A stretch of 64,000 nt of DNA from Cryptomeria japonica (lineage: Eukaryota; Streptophyta; Pinopsida; Cupressales; Cupressaceae): the NCBI RefSeq assembly GCF_030272615.1, contig NC_081407.1, positions 138,016,897-138,080,896 of the forward strand, read 5' to 3'. Position 1 is the stretch's first letter, and every line of letters starts with the position of its first letter. Under the pieces are notes generated by a model. That model made no database searches and had not been told where the DNA came from. It was given only the letters and a program-made list of their open reading frames with translations. Shown here piece by piece: positions 37,091-47,314 of this stretch. The position numbers were made by a program, and so were the translations under genes.

Positions 37091-38763
37091 CTACACAAAA
37101 GTGTTCATGTCCAATGTCCATGATTGAAGTAATGAGGTAGCAACCTCACTTTTAGTCTTCATCTGGAATGTCAGTTCTTCCATTGCATCAATGGTACTCA
37201 GCTCTTGAGTTACCGTGATGGCTTCCAAGTTGAGAAAACATCTCTGAAGAACCTGCAGTTTTGGCAATAGGAGCAGTTGAAGCTCCTGCAAATCTTTAGT
37301 TGGGTTGTTGATCTCTAAGTCCATCTTGGCAGTTTGATGCTGAAAATGATGAACAATTTTCCCATAGATAGTGAATAAGTCATAGGGCATCTTGACGGTG
37401 CTGATATATCCCTGTAACTCCGATTGGAGTTGAGCTTTCTGTTTGAGCACATCTTCACAAAACAGATGGGGTTGGTAGATTTTACTCAATAGTAATTTAC
37501 CCTCATCCATAGAAACACTTATATCATTCTACTGCTTCAGTATTTGCATCCTGAATTCATTCATTTGCTTGACTAAGGCAATATTGAGTGCCTTTTCATG
37601 GTTCTTTCTTGCAGTTGCTTCAGCAACATCTTCCAAGCATTGTACTTAGGTACCGGTTCTTTTCTTCTTTGCTTCCAGTGGTGAGGCAAGTAGGGTAGAG
37701 GCATACCTAATCAATAGGTCATTCACTACTGCATACCCCATAGGGCCAACTACTTCCTTTCTAGGTTCCACCGCTTCCATTATGCAGTCATTTGTCCTTA
37801 TTGTGAAGCAGATGTCATCTTCATACTTCTTCAGTATATCACCAGATATCCTCATTCTCTGGCTCATCTTTCGTTTGAATTCATCAAAATACTTACCTAG
37901 AACCTTAGGATATGTAGTTCCCACTACTTGTAGAATCTCCTTAATTTGTCTAGAAACTGGTAGGTCAGAAGACCATTGAACATCACCTACTCCAAGGAAA
38001 TAACCTTGAAAATAGAAGAATAGGCTGACTAGAAGTTGGCCAAACTTGAACCTCAGTTATTTGTCATGTTTGATAGATTTCAGGTTCACCAACAATTGCT
38101 TCTATAAACAGGTACATAGGTCAAACTTAGTATCTTCCTTCATCATCCTATAAGCAACATTCACTGTAGAAACAGGGACATAATTCATTCTACTGGCATA
38201 ACATATCATGTAACCAATCACCATGCAAGCATATTTTACCAAATCATCTGTAATGGTGTTGACAGTCATTGCCCATTGGTCATTCACAGAACTAGTGAGC
38301 TCTATCATTTTAGTTTGGGTGACCTTCCATAGAGAAGGTACTTCTCCAACATTGCAGAATCTAGTGACGACATGAACTGCTTCCAGTGTGATGTCATGGG
38401 TCCGCTCAAGATACATCTTGTCACCATGCAATCTATTGAGGATAATGTGAATATGTTCTTTTGTAAATTATTCTAGAAAGTATACTGCATTGTGTAGTTT
38501 CATCTTCTCAAGGATGCTATACTCTGGTTTTATCTTCTTGTCATCTCCATAGACCAGACCTAGCTGGGAGTGAATTACTAGGGATCCTAGTGAATTACTA
38601 GGGATCCTAGGTCTTCCAACTTACAATCAATATACCCTAAAATGTCTTCCTTGATAATAATTTCGGCAAGAATTTGAGATAGGGCATTGTACCTCATTTT
38701 CTTTTGAAGAAACTCAAGCGATTCTTCAGGTGCACTAGAACTAGAATGTGATGTGGAAGCCAT
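37091..38763 (-). pseudogene. Element D second gene, unknown protein, broken
   Basis: A start at 38763-38761 opens MASTSHSSSSAPEE. After a frameshift at a 20-bp tandem duplication (38571-38610), one frame continues to the stop at 37091 with stops near 38483, 38102, 38050, 37646 and 37532, about 550 residues in all. Readable parts are THDITLEAVHVVTRF, GDVQW and a C-terminal region with KQKAQLQSEL that could be helical. The middle is reminiscent of the 'putative plant transposon protein' families found in plant genomes, but I cannot assign it. The upstream 300 bp (38764-39190) is AT-rich and could be a private leader or promoter. Confidence 0.55.
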
Positions 38764-39195
38764 AACCAAATGATAAGAAAGACTTTCAGAAAATACCTTC
38801 ACAATATGAAATTTAGGTTTTCCAATATCGCACATGGTACACCACTTCGGTTGCTTGTTCACTGCTTAGTGTTCTTTACTGATTGCTTGAAGATGATTGC
38901 AAGATTTCACACATGATTTTTCCAAATGCTAAACAAATTGCTCTGGTTTCTCTGCTCTTGAAGATTCTTCTTTTGAAAACAGATAAGTGAAAATGACGAT
39001 GAAAACCCTTTTAAACAAACTCTCACCTACCATAATAAATGCATCACCACTAGGGCACAAACCCTAATTTTGCCTTTTACAGCTTCAAATCTTCCACTGA
39101 CTGACAAGTAACATATACCAGTAAAGGTCTTTACCGATATAAACTAGGGGTTCAAAATATTTCACTGATATGTTCCCCCTAAGCTTTTATGAAGC

Positions 39196-40470
39196 TCAGT
39201 TTGCCAGTTCAGAGACTTCCACACTAGGTGCAGAAGCAGGTTCATCCTGTGACTCTTCTTCTGATTTATTTTTCCAAGTTTTATTCATTTCCACTTGAAT
39301 ATTTTCAACATCAATCTTCCCTTCTGGAGGGATCGGTATATCATTCGATAGGTTCTTTCTCAGTCTGCAAGTTCTGGTAGTGTGTCTCAGTTTGTTGCAA
39401 TGATAGCATACCATTCCAGGTGTTCTCCATGGTCCATTATTCATACTTCCATTATTCCTTTTGCATGTTGCAGTAGTGTGACCGCTACCACGACAGATCA
39501 AACAAGTTACTCTCCAACTAGTTGCCACTTGATAACCAATTTATCGATGATCATAGGTATTGTACCGGTTGGGATTCTGGTTCACAGGAAGTTCCAGAAT
39601 AACTCCTTGAGTCCTTGGATGATATCTCCCAGTTTTGTGCAAAACTGACCTACATTCAAATTCTCTATGCCCAAACTTGTTGCACGCATAACAGTTTCCA
39701 TTGAATCTATTGGATCTAAGCATATTGTTTTGAAAATAAGGAAAATTGTTGTAGGCCTTGCTTCTACACACATTGTCAGTATGTCCCTCTTTGAGACAAT
39801 TAAAGCAAACAGGTTTAAATTTTTTCTTACCTTTATCTTTGGATGTCGGTTGCTTCTTTGATGTTTCAACTTTTGTTCCAAAGGTCTCACCTTCCTCATG
39901 CCCAGAGAAACCAAGTCTAGTGGTATTCTTTACTGGCTTTGCCGATTCTAGCTTTTGCTCTAGCTTAGCAATACTCTGATTGAATTTGGCAAGTATTTCC
40001 TTTGACTCAGTAAGTTCCTTGGAAATAACAGCATTGGATTCCATCAAGGTTGCATTCTCAAAAAAAGCCATGTTTAGTTCACCTTGCATTTCTTCTTTTT
40101 CCACTTTACTCTCCTGGAGATGAGCAGCAAGGGTACTGATTTCTTGCTTCATCTTGGAAATCTCATGATCTTTGTCTTTTACTAGATCTTCAGCTTTCCT
40201 TCTATTCTCAAGCTCTCGACACATTCTGATAGTCAATCCTTCCAACTCCCTTCTCAAGTTGGCATTAGATTCATTCAGTTTTTCAACTTCTTCAACTAGG
40301 GAATCCATGTTTGCTTCATCGGAAGAGCTATTTTCAGTGAGTTCCATCAGTTTCTTAGCATGCTCTCTTCTTTTGGCCAAAGAGGCTTTATACTTGACTT
40401 TGAGTTCATCATAGGCTCTCTCAGTCTGAGTGAGACGATGAGTAAGTTCCCTCACACTCTATTCCCCCAT
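39196..40470 (-). pseudogene. Element D Gag-like protein: coiled coil plus four zinc knuckles, broken
   Basis: The frame starts at ATG 40470 (fourth codon TAG), runs with a heptad-rich coiled coil for about 190 residues (KLNESNANLRRELEGL, KDHEISKMKQEISTL), a Lys-rich hinge, then CCHC knuckles CFNCLKEGHTDNVC and CYACNKFGHREFEC. After a TAA at 39541 it goes on in the same frame with CLICRGSGHTTATC and CYHCNKLRHTTRTC to 39196. All four have the retroviral CX2CX4HX4C spacing. It probably binds RNA as a Gag-like or nucleocapsid-like protein, but no capsid fold motif is recognisable. Confidence 0.7.
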
Positions 40471-40506
40471 ATCTCTTTCCAAGTGGTTAGACTTATAGAA
40501 AGGTTG

Positions 40507-40518
40507 GCTCTGATACCA
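40507..40518 (-). promoter_or_regulatory. Primer binding site of element D (initiator tRNA-Met)
   Basis: Minus strand TGGTATCAGAGC, two bases inside the 5' LTR. Confidence 0.95.
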
Positions 40519-40520
40519 AT

Positions 40521-41690
40521 TGATGAATACTAAGAGGGGGGGTGAATTAGTATACCAAAAAATACTATAATAAATCTTTTAAATAGTTTAGCAGATAACC
40601 GGTGAAACAGATTCACTAATAAATCGGTTAACATAAATTCAAACCAAATAGAAAACAAAGCATTCACCCACAAAAGCACAATCACCATAACACAAGATAT
40701 TTGATGTGGAAACCCAAATGGGAAAAACCACGGTGAGTTGAAACTCACAAGTAACTATCTGCATAATAGAAACCAGACCAGTTAAGGTCATACAATGTTC
40801 TTCACCAGAACAGATCCTGTTAGGAATCTAGATCTCTATTAGGAGATAAGTCTTGTTAAAGGCTACCTTGTTAAAGGATTTCAGATCCACAGTTGTGAAC
40901 CACCTTGTTAGAGGATTTACAAAGGCTTTGCTGGGCCTACCCAGTTAAGGGTTTCAGACTTGTCAAAGATATTAGTAATCAACAAGTGAATGATCTAGAT
41001 AATAGCATAGTATGCTTAATTAGATCCTTGACAGCTCATTGTTAATGCATTTCAGCATTACTTCAGTCTTCAATATCTCCACACTCTATCTCTTCATACA
41101 AACCTAATCTTCTCTTCAATGATCGCACATAACCTCCTCTATTCTATCGCATACACAAGCAAACCCTAGACATGATGTCCTTATAAAGGAATTTGATTTC
41201 ATGTCGGTCCAATAGAATTAGACTACAAGTTCCTAGGTATAGTGCATCTAGACACATTTGGTAACATGGCACAAACACACTGCCAAAGTGTTAGTGGATA
41301 ATAACTCATCACACATTATAGTAATACCGGTTGGTAACTCATCATAGATATATATCGGTTAATACCATATACTGATTACCGGTTGTCAAAAATGAAGACT
41401 GGAAGATCGTAGTGTCCCAATCAAAAGTTAACTACCGCTTGGGTCCTTCGTACCACTTGAGATCCTCGAACCGCTTGGGGTCTTCATACCGCTCGGGGTC
41501 TTCATACCGCTTGGGATCTTCATTCTATCTATGACCGGTAAACCATCTTATGCAAAATATCGATAGTCTAAAGACTATACATTCGATAATACACAATACC
41601 AGTTGGAATAATTACCGGTTGAGAATAACTCATACATCAAGAAAGTGTGTGTCCATCAATAACAATCGAAACATCATCAAAATGCCAACA
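40521..41690 (-). repeat. 5' LTR of element D
   Basis: 1170 bp. It has an extra 'tcataccgctcggggtct' unit near 41490 relative to the 3' LTR. Confidence 0.92.
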
Positions 41691-41695
41691 GGTTA

Positions 41696-41874
41696 TGCGC
41701 TAAAAAGAAGTTTAAACGTGCTGAGAGATGGTTCCTATGTGCTAAATAGTGTGACGAATGCACTAAAGTTTGCTACAAATGTGCTCAAGTATGTTCCGAA
41801 TGTGCTAACAAATTGTTCTAGCATTCTTCCAATCCTTATCCTGCACATAAAATGATGTTATTTTTTGGGATGAG
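41696..41874. repeat. First leader segment of element A with TGYGCTA repeats
   Basis: Five to six TGCGCTAA/TGTGCTAA cores lie between element D and the primer site of element A. Confidence 0.65.
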
Positions 41875-41891
41875 TCACACGGTGGGCGCCA
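41875..41891 (-). promoter_or_regulatory. Primer binding site of gypsy element A
   Basis: Minus strand TGGCGCCCACCGTGTGA, four bases inside the 5' LTR. TGGCGCC-type sites are usual for Tat and other plant gypsy elements; I do not name the tRNA with confidence. Confidence 0.7.
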
Positions 41892-41895
41892 GAAA

Positions 41896-43099
41896 TGTAC
41901 ACGAGAAAATGTGGTGATAAAAATGAATAAACCAAGATCAAAATACCAACATACCAATGATACTCTTGGTGCAAGTATATGAACTAATTGAATTAGTTTA
42001 ACTTCCCAAGGGGTGTCCCATTGTTCCCTATCTCACAGGATCCCTAAAGCCAATGTTTTTCTCTAAGATCATTGAGCAAATGACTTAGGAATGACAACTC
42101 CAAGAATGAGTGATATTTGATCTACATGCATGAATGCATTATAAGATCTATATGATGTGTTAAAACTTATGATGATTAAGCTTAAGATGAAGATAATGAT
42201 ATGCTAAAATATTAACAAATTTTACAATTCTCACCAATGAAATGGTGACAATTGTCAACAATAGGTTGCTTGAGAGGAGATACAAGAAACATTATATGTC
42301 TGTGAAGACATGAAGGTTATCTTAGGAGGTAAGGGTTAAGGTTAGGTTAGGGTTATCCAATGGATAAAGCTTTTACCCAAGGGGTAAACTCTTGTGCAAG
42401 GGTTAATAGGATAACTATGGTCAAAGTCATAAGTGTTTGATGAGACCCTTGATAACTATGGTCAAAGTCATAAGTCTCTAACCAAAAGTCAAAGGTGAGT
42501 TAACCGTAATGGTTATGTAAGAGCCTTTAATGGTTTGGAAGACTTTAGAGGTTAACCATTTGAAGACACAAAGCCTTTAATGGGTATTGAAGACTTTGGA
42601 GGCTTTGAGAAGTGACTTCCCTTTTCTTAGGAATGTGGCAATAATTAGGAGATGAATTAGGCTAAATTGGAAGTGATTAGAAGAATCTAGAAGGGGTTTA
42701 GGAGGCAAGTGGGAGATGTAGGAAAATACAAGTGGACGAGGGAAAAGGATTTTAATTAAAATAAAATTACTTTATTTCAACTGAAATAGATGCAACTTGC
42801 ATAAATACCAGTCGGGGATTTAATAAATAAATTAAATTTATTTATTTGCAAGGATCAATTTAATTAAATGTAAATTTAATTAAAAAGGGTGAAAGGGGAT
42901 TTAATTAAATAAAGTGATTTATTAAATTAAAGGCTAGAAAATGTTTAGGTGAATTTAATTAAATAAATTGATTAATTTATTTAATCAAATAGATGAAAAT
43001 GAAGAAATTAATTAAATAGAATTTAATTAATAGTAGGAATGGGGTTAAAATAAATATTAAATATTTATTTAAGAAAGTGGTCAGATTTATATGTCTACA
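41896..43099 (-). repeat. 5' LTR of gypsy element A
   Basis: 1204 bp, TGTACACG...TGTCTACA, canonical ends kept. The repeated TTTAATTAAATAAA tracts at 42740-43060 are shared with the 3' LTR. Confidence 0.88.
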
Positions 43100-43321
43100 C
43101 TTCCTTTTTATCTCTCTTGAGATCTCTCTCAACTTTCAGTCTCTCCCCATTTCTACCTCCCTCTTTCTCCTTTATTGCCTATCTCTCCCGCCCTCCTTAC
43201 CTATTTCTCTCTCTTCTTCTCTCTATATCACATCTCTTGATCTTTCTCTATGTCTCTTTTATCTATCTTTCCTCTCTCTCTCCTTCTATCTCTCTCACCC
43301 CCATCTCTCCATTATCTCCCT
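43100..43321. repeat. CT-rich low-complexity tract (right of element A)
   Basis: Opens with the CTTCC duplication and continues the CT-rich tract that ends at 12028 on the other side, so the two were joined before element A inserted. Confidence 0.75.
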
Positions 43322-43983
43322 CTCTTTATATAGTTTAAGTTTTATTCTATATGGTTGAGGGTTTAGTATATAGGCTTTAAAGTGTATGGTTTAGGAATAG
43401 GCCTAGGGTTGAGGATATAGGGTATAGCATTTAGTGTTAAGGGTATAGGGTGTAGGTTTTGGTGTATAGGGTTTTTAGCATATAGTCTTTATGGCCTAGA
43501 GTTGATGGATGGATTTTAGGGTTAAAAGGGTATATGGTTTAGAGTTGAGGGTATAGGGTATAGGGTTGAGAGTTTAGTGTATAGGGTTTAGAGCTTAGGG
43601 TTTAGGGTATAAGGTATATGATTTAGGGTTGCATGTATGGGGTTGAGAGTTTAACATATAGTCTTTAGGGTATAAGGTATAGGATATATGAGATGATTTG
43701 AGTGTATAGGGTTGAGGGTTTAACATATAGGATTTAGGGATTAAGGTTGAGGGATAGGGTATAGGGTATAGGGTTGAGTATATAAGATTGAGGGTTTAGC
43801 ATATAGGCTTTAGGGCCTAGGGTTGAGGGGTATCATTTAGGGTTAAGGATATAAGCTATAATGTATAGGGTTAAGGGTATCTGATATAGGGTTGAGGGTT
43901 TGACTTGTATAGGCTTTAAGGGTTATGGTTTGGGGATAGAGTTTAGGGTTTAGAGTATAGGGTATACGGTTGAGGGTTTAGTG
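43322..43983. repeat. Degenerate telomere-like repeats, middle part
   Basis: Dozens of 'tatagggttgagggtttag'-type units in the same orientation as 11630-11935, interrupted at 43984 by copia-B. Confidence 0.75.
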
Positions 43984-45434
43984 TGTTATTATGAGGATCC
44001 GGTAACTATTGAAAGGGCAGGGTGAATCAGTAATAAGATAAATCTACTAAACTTCACAAACTCTTCAAAAACCAGTACCGATAATAACTTAAACAATCCT
44101 TTAAACTTATTTACCAAAACATTCTCTTAAGTGTTCACCAACATGTAAATAAAGTAATGATATCAAATGCACACATAAACAATACATCAACCATATGAAC
44201 ACAAATATTTTTCATGTGGAAACCCAAATGGGAAAAACCACGATGGGAATTAGCACCCACAAAATATTTACACTCTTTTGGAATGTGTTTGGTTAAAGGC
44301 CTAGCCCAGTTAGGAGCTTTACAATATGCCCGGTTAAGAGAAGACCCTATTAGGAGTCACCCGGTGAAGGGATTTCAAACTTAGCTCTGTTAGGAGCTCT
44401 ACCCTGTTAGGATTAACCTTGCTAGAGAATTTTGAACTCAAACTAATGAGTCACCCAGTGAAGGGATTTACAAACAAGACCTATTAAATTCTACCCAATT
44501 AATGGATTTCAAACTGTTGTAACTGTTAGGAAACAATAGGTAAATGATCTGGTCTCAGCACTTCCTTGCTTGCTTAGATAGATCCTTTTCAACTTAATTC
44601 TTCTTCTCACATACAGACTCTTCAATCTGGTTCGACACACTCTTCTTCTCAAATCTTCGACACAAAAACCTTCTTAAACTGGACCTAAATAGACTTTTCA
44701 ACTAGGTCGCTTACAAAACCCTAGCAACATTCAAAATAAATTGAATTTATATCAAATGTGGAAAAACAGTCTGCCAAAATACATTATAGATCATTACAAC
44801 AAATTTCAAGACAATTTACATTGTTGAATGATCACCACACATCACCGTACATCGATTTGATAAGAAATCAAACCCTTGTCACATTCTGCTAAGCATTTTT
44901 TTGTTTCCCAAGAAATTTGATCCTTGTATGCACTCAATCACCTGCTTATCACTTCACACAGATTCTGACACGTCATCACTAACTTATGAAAATGATAAGA
45001 TTCACCGCCAAACCACAAATCATCACTGATCAAAGATCTGTCACCCTTATACATTCTTCTTCACAGAATTTATGATAGTCAATCATAACTCACTCAATAT
45101 GTCAAATCTACTGATGTGGTTCCAATCACAGACTCATACAAATGTCAAAAACATATGTTCCAAACCGCAACACTTAAATCTTTACCAATCGGCCATACTG
45201 GTCTCCTGATGATCACACTGTTCTTGCTAACTTGTTAACCTTGTTGTCAACCGGTTCCACTACTGGTTAGGCTTTACTGATAGGTCTAGATGACTTAGAT
45301 GAAAAAACCAACATGGTTGCCATCAATGACAACACAAAAAAAGTCATCAAACAACTTAACATCATCATCTAGCCAACAATCTCTGTCATGACAACATATC
45401 AAACTAACAACTTGACTAGTTCATCATCTCATCA
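43984..45434 (-). repeat. 3' LTR of copia-B
   Basis: About 1451 bp, collinear with 60467-61914. Shares the 'aagrgcagggtgaatcagt' and 'gtggaaacccaaatgggaaaaacca' boxes with the LTRs of copia-1 and D. Confidence 0.85.
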
Positions 45435-45439
45435 ATTAT

Positions 45440-45728
45440 AATTGTTTCACTTGTTCTTCACTATTCTTCTCCATATTTTCTTTACTTCTCCTCCTATCAC
45501 TGTTCTTCTCCCTTTACTATTCTTCTCCCTCTATCATTGTTCTTCTCCCCCTTTGACAACAATGCCAAAGGTGCAAAGTGTCATATCTTCTACTGCAAAT
45601 GATTCCTTCATCTATGTTGCTCCTAATTTCCTCATCTCAATTGCTCCCCCTAAGGAGTAGCCCAACTCTCATCAATCCATAGTGAAATATCTTCAATAAG
45701 TCCATTGGATTGATGCTTCAACAACATC
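45440..45728. other. 3' untranslated region of copia-B
   Basis: Pyrimidine-rich on the plus strand with several 'ttcttctcccc' blocks (polypurine on the coding strand). One of these near 45545 may be the true polypurine tract. No gene. Confidence 0.5.
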
Positions 45729-46038
45729 TTAGTTAACATTAGGTAGGGGTATAACCCCTAACTTACCTCTGAGATATTCAAAGGTAGCCTTAGGCAATGG
45801 ATTAGTGAACACGTCTTCTAACTCCTCCTTACTTGATACATGTTCCATCTTGACTTGCTTTTCCTACACCCTTTCTCTTAGAAAATGATACTTTACCTCA
45901 ATGTGCTTATTCCTAGCATGCAATACTGGATTCTTAGAAATGTTTATAGCACTTGTATTATCACAATATATCACCACTGGTTTTGTCATAGTCTCCTTGA
46001 ATCCTTCCAATACATGTCTCATCCATATATCTTGTGTA

Positions 46039-46043
46039 CAATT
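46039..46043. repeat. Target site duplication of element C (CAATT; partner 56641-56645)
   Basis: Exact 5-bp duplication directly outside both LTRs, lying in the RNase H codons of copia-B. Confidence 0.95.
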
Positions 46044-47293
46044 TGTAGACACCTAAAAATGGTCAACGCTTGCAGGGTCATACTTTAACATTTGCGCATT
46101 GCCTCATTTTAGGTTTTTGCATCGCATTAACATTTCTCCTATGTCACGCACTTGGTTTTTATCATTTGCAAGTATCGAGTCATTCCTCTATCATCTCGCC
46201 TTCGAATTTGGTCTTGTTGACAACAACCTTCAGTCATGATTTTGGTCGATCTTTGTCCTTGTCAATCTTGTCATATTGCGATCGATTCGTCATCGATCCT
46301 TGTTCTTTCCAATCATGTCAATTTGGTCAATTTGTCATTAATTTTTGTCAACCAATCTCAATCAAATCATTTATCAACAGTGGTCATTTATCAATCCAAA
46401 ATCAAATCATGATCAAATCAATTATCTTTCATCAAGACCTAATTCATCTTCTAGGGTTTCGTGATTTAATCATTTAACCTGGTTTGTCATTTCCCTCTTT
46501 AGGATTAATAAATTATTTATTTATCCTAAGTCTTCTTGTCACAATTAAATGTTTATTTAATTGGCTAATTATTCCTCTTTGTGAATTAATTAATAAATGA
46601 CAAATTATTAATTAATTTACCTAATTTCTAATTTCATTATTTCCTCATTTCCTAATTTCTTAATTTTCTAATTCTTAATTTCAATTTCCTCCTATTTCTC
46701 TCCAAAATTCATGGAAATGACATGTCAATTTGTCATAAATTTGTCATAATTGACAATCAATTAATTTTGACATAGAAGTTGTCATAATTTGTCATAAATT
46801 ATCAATCAACAAATTTTGCATAGAAAGTGCATAATTTGTCATAAATTTGTCATAATTGACATAATTGATTTACAATTTCCATTTGAATTGCATCATGCTA
46901 ATCTTGTCATCTCTCCAACTCTTCTATAAATTGGATGAATTTCTTCAATCAAAGCCCTTGATTCTTGATTCCGAATTTTTGCGAATCCTTAATCAGACTA
47001 TTGAATTTACACTTCGAGTATTCTTGTGTCAAAGTCAATCTTGCTTTCACAATTAGGTGTATGCACTTGAAGGTGAGATCCACAAAAAACCTATTTGGAG
47101 AAGAAAGAAGAACAATGGAGCCGCATGAAGGAGCATTCAAATCGTCATCTGGTTTGCACAATCATTAGTTTTGTATGCTTTGTTTTCATGTCTCTATTGA
47201 ATGTGTCGTAGGATTAGATCATTGCAATGAATGCACTTGTGATTGATGATTATGTTTATTTTTCTTGTGATGATTCCTATTTCCTATGCTACA
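46044..47293 (+). repeat. 5' LTR of element C
   Basis: 1250 bp, TGTAGACACC...ATGCTACA. I count about ten single-base differences from the 3' LTR and no indel. The region 46725-46870 is made of repeated TTGTCATAA/TTGACA words. Confidence 0.97.
46925..46930 (+). promoter_or_regulatory. TATA box in the 5' LTR of element C
   Basis: TATAAA at position 881 of the LTR, after an AT-rich upstream region. The same site is kept in the 3' LTR at 56272-56277. It probably sets the start of the element's RNA some 30 bp downstream. Confidence 0.6.
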
Positions 47294-47298
47294 TTAAT

Positions 47299-47314
47299 TG
47301 GTGAACCCGACGTG
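47299..47314 (+). promoter_or_regulatory. Primer binding site of element C
   Basis: TGGTGAACCCGACGTG, five bases inside the 5' LTR. The place fits and it starts with TGG (complement of CCA), but I cannot name the tRNA. Confidence 0.6.

Larger units (their letters stand above)
35634..41690 (-). mobile_element. Non-autonomous LTR retrotransposon D, copia-like ends, no pol, nested in element A
   Basis: 6057 bp flanked by GGTTA (35629-35633 and 41691-41695). LTRs are 35634-36785 and 40521-41690, about 95% alike by eye. The initiator tRNA-Met primer site (40507-40518) and the polypurine tract (36786-36802) place it on the minus strand. The 3.7-kb interior encodes two decayed proteins but no protease, integrase, RT or RNase H motif, so it must have used enzymes from another family. 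LTR sequence boxes shared with copia-1 and copia-B suggest copia enzymes. Confidence 0.9.
12029..43099 (-). mobile_element. Ty3/gypsy LTR retrotransposon A, Tat-like, decayed, with two nested insertions
   Basis: It reads on the minus strand: 5' LTR 41896-43099, primer site 41875-41891, leader, gag, protease, G-patch-like linker, RT, RNase H, a second RNase H, integrase, then an antisense PMD-like gene, tandem repeats, polypurine tract and 3' LTR 12029-13473. Without the nested elements (27638-34307 and 35634-41690) it is about 18 kb. The second RNase H domain, long 3' region with satellite-like repeats and an antisense frame are known traits of the Tat/Ogre lineage of plant gypsy elements. 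All frames carry stops or shifts and the LTRs differ by many substitutions plus a large indel, so the copy is old and inactive. Confidence 0.88.

Noticed and set aside
43077-43358. Leu/Ser-rich frame of 93 residues
   Set aside because: Produced by the CT-rich low-complexity tract.
46070-46477. 135-residue frame, repeated at 55417-55824
   Set aside because: It lies inside both LTRs of element C; identical duplicates there reflect LTR identity, not two genes.
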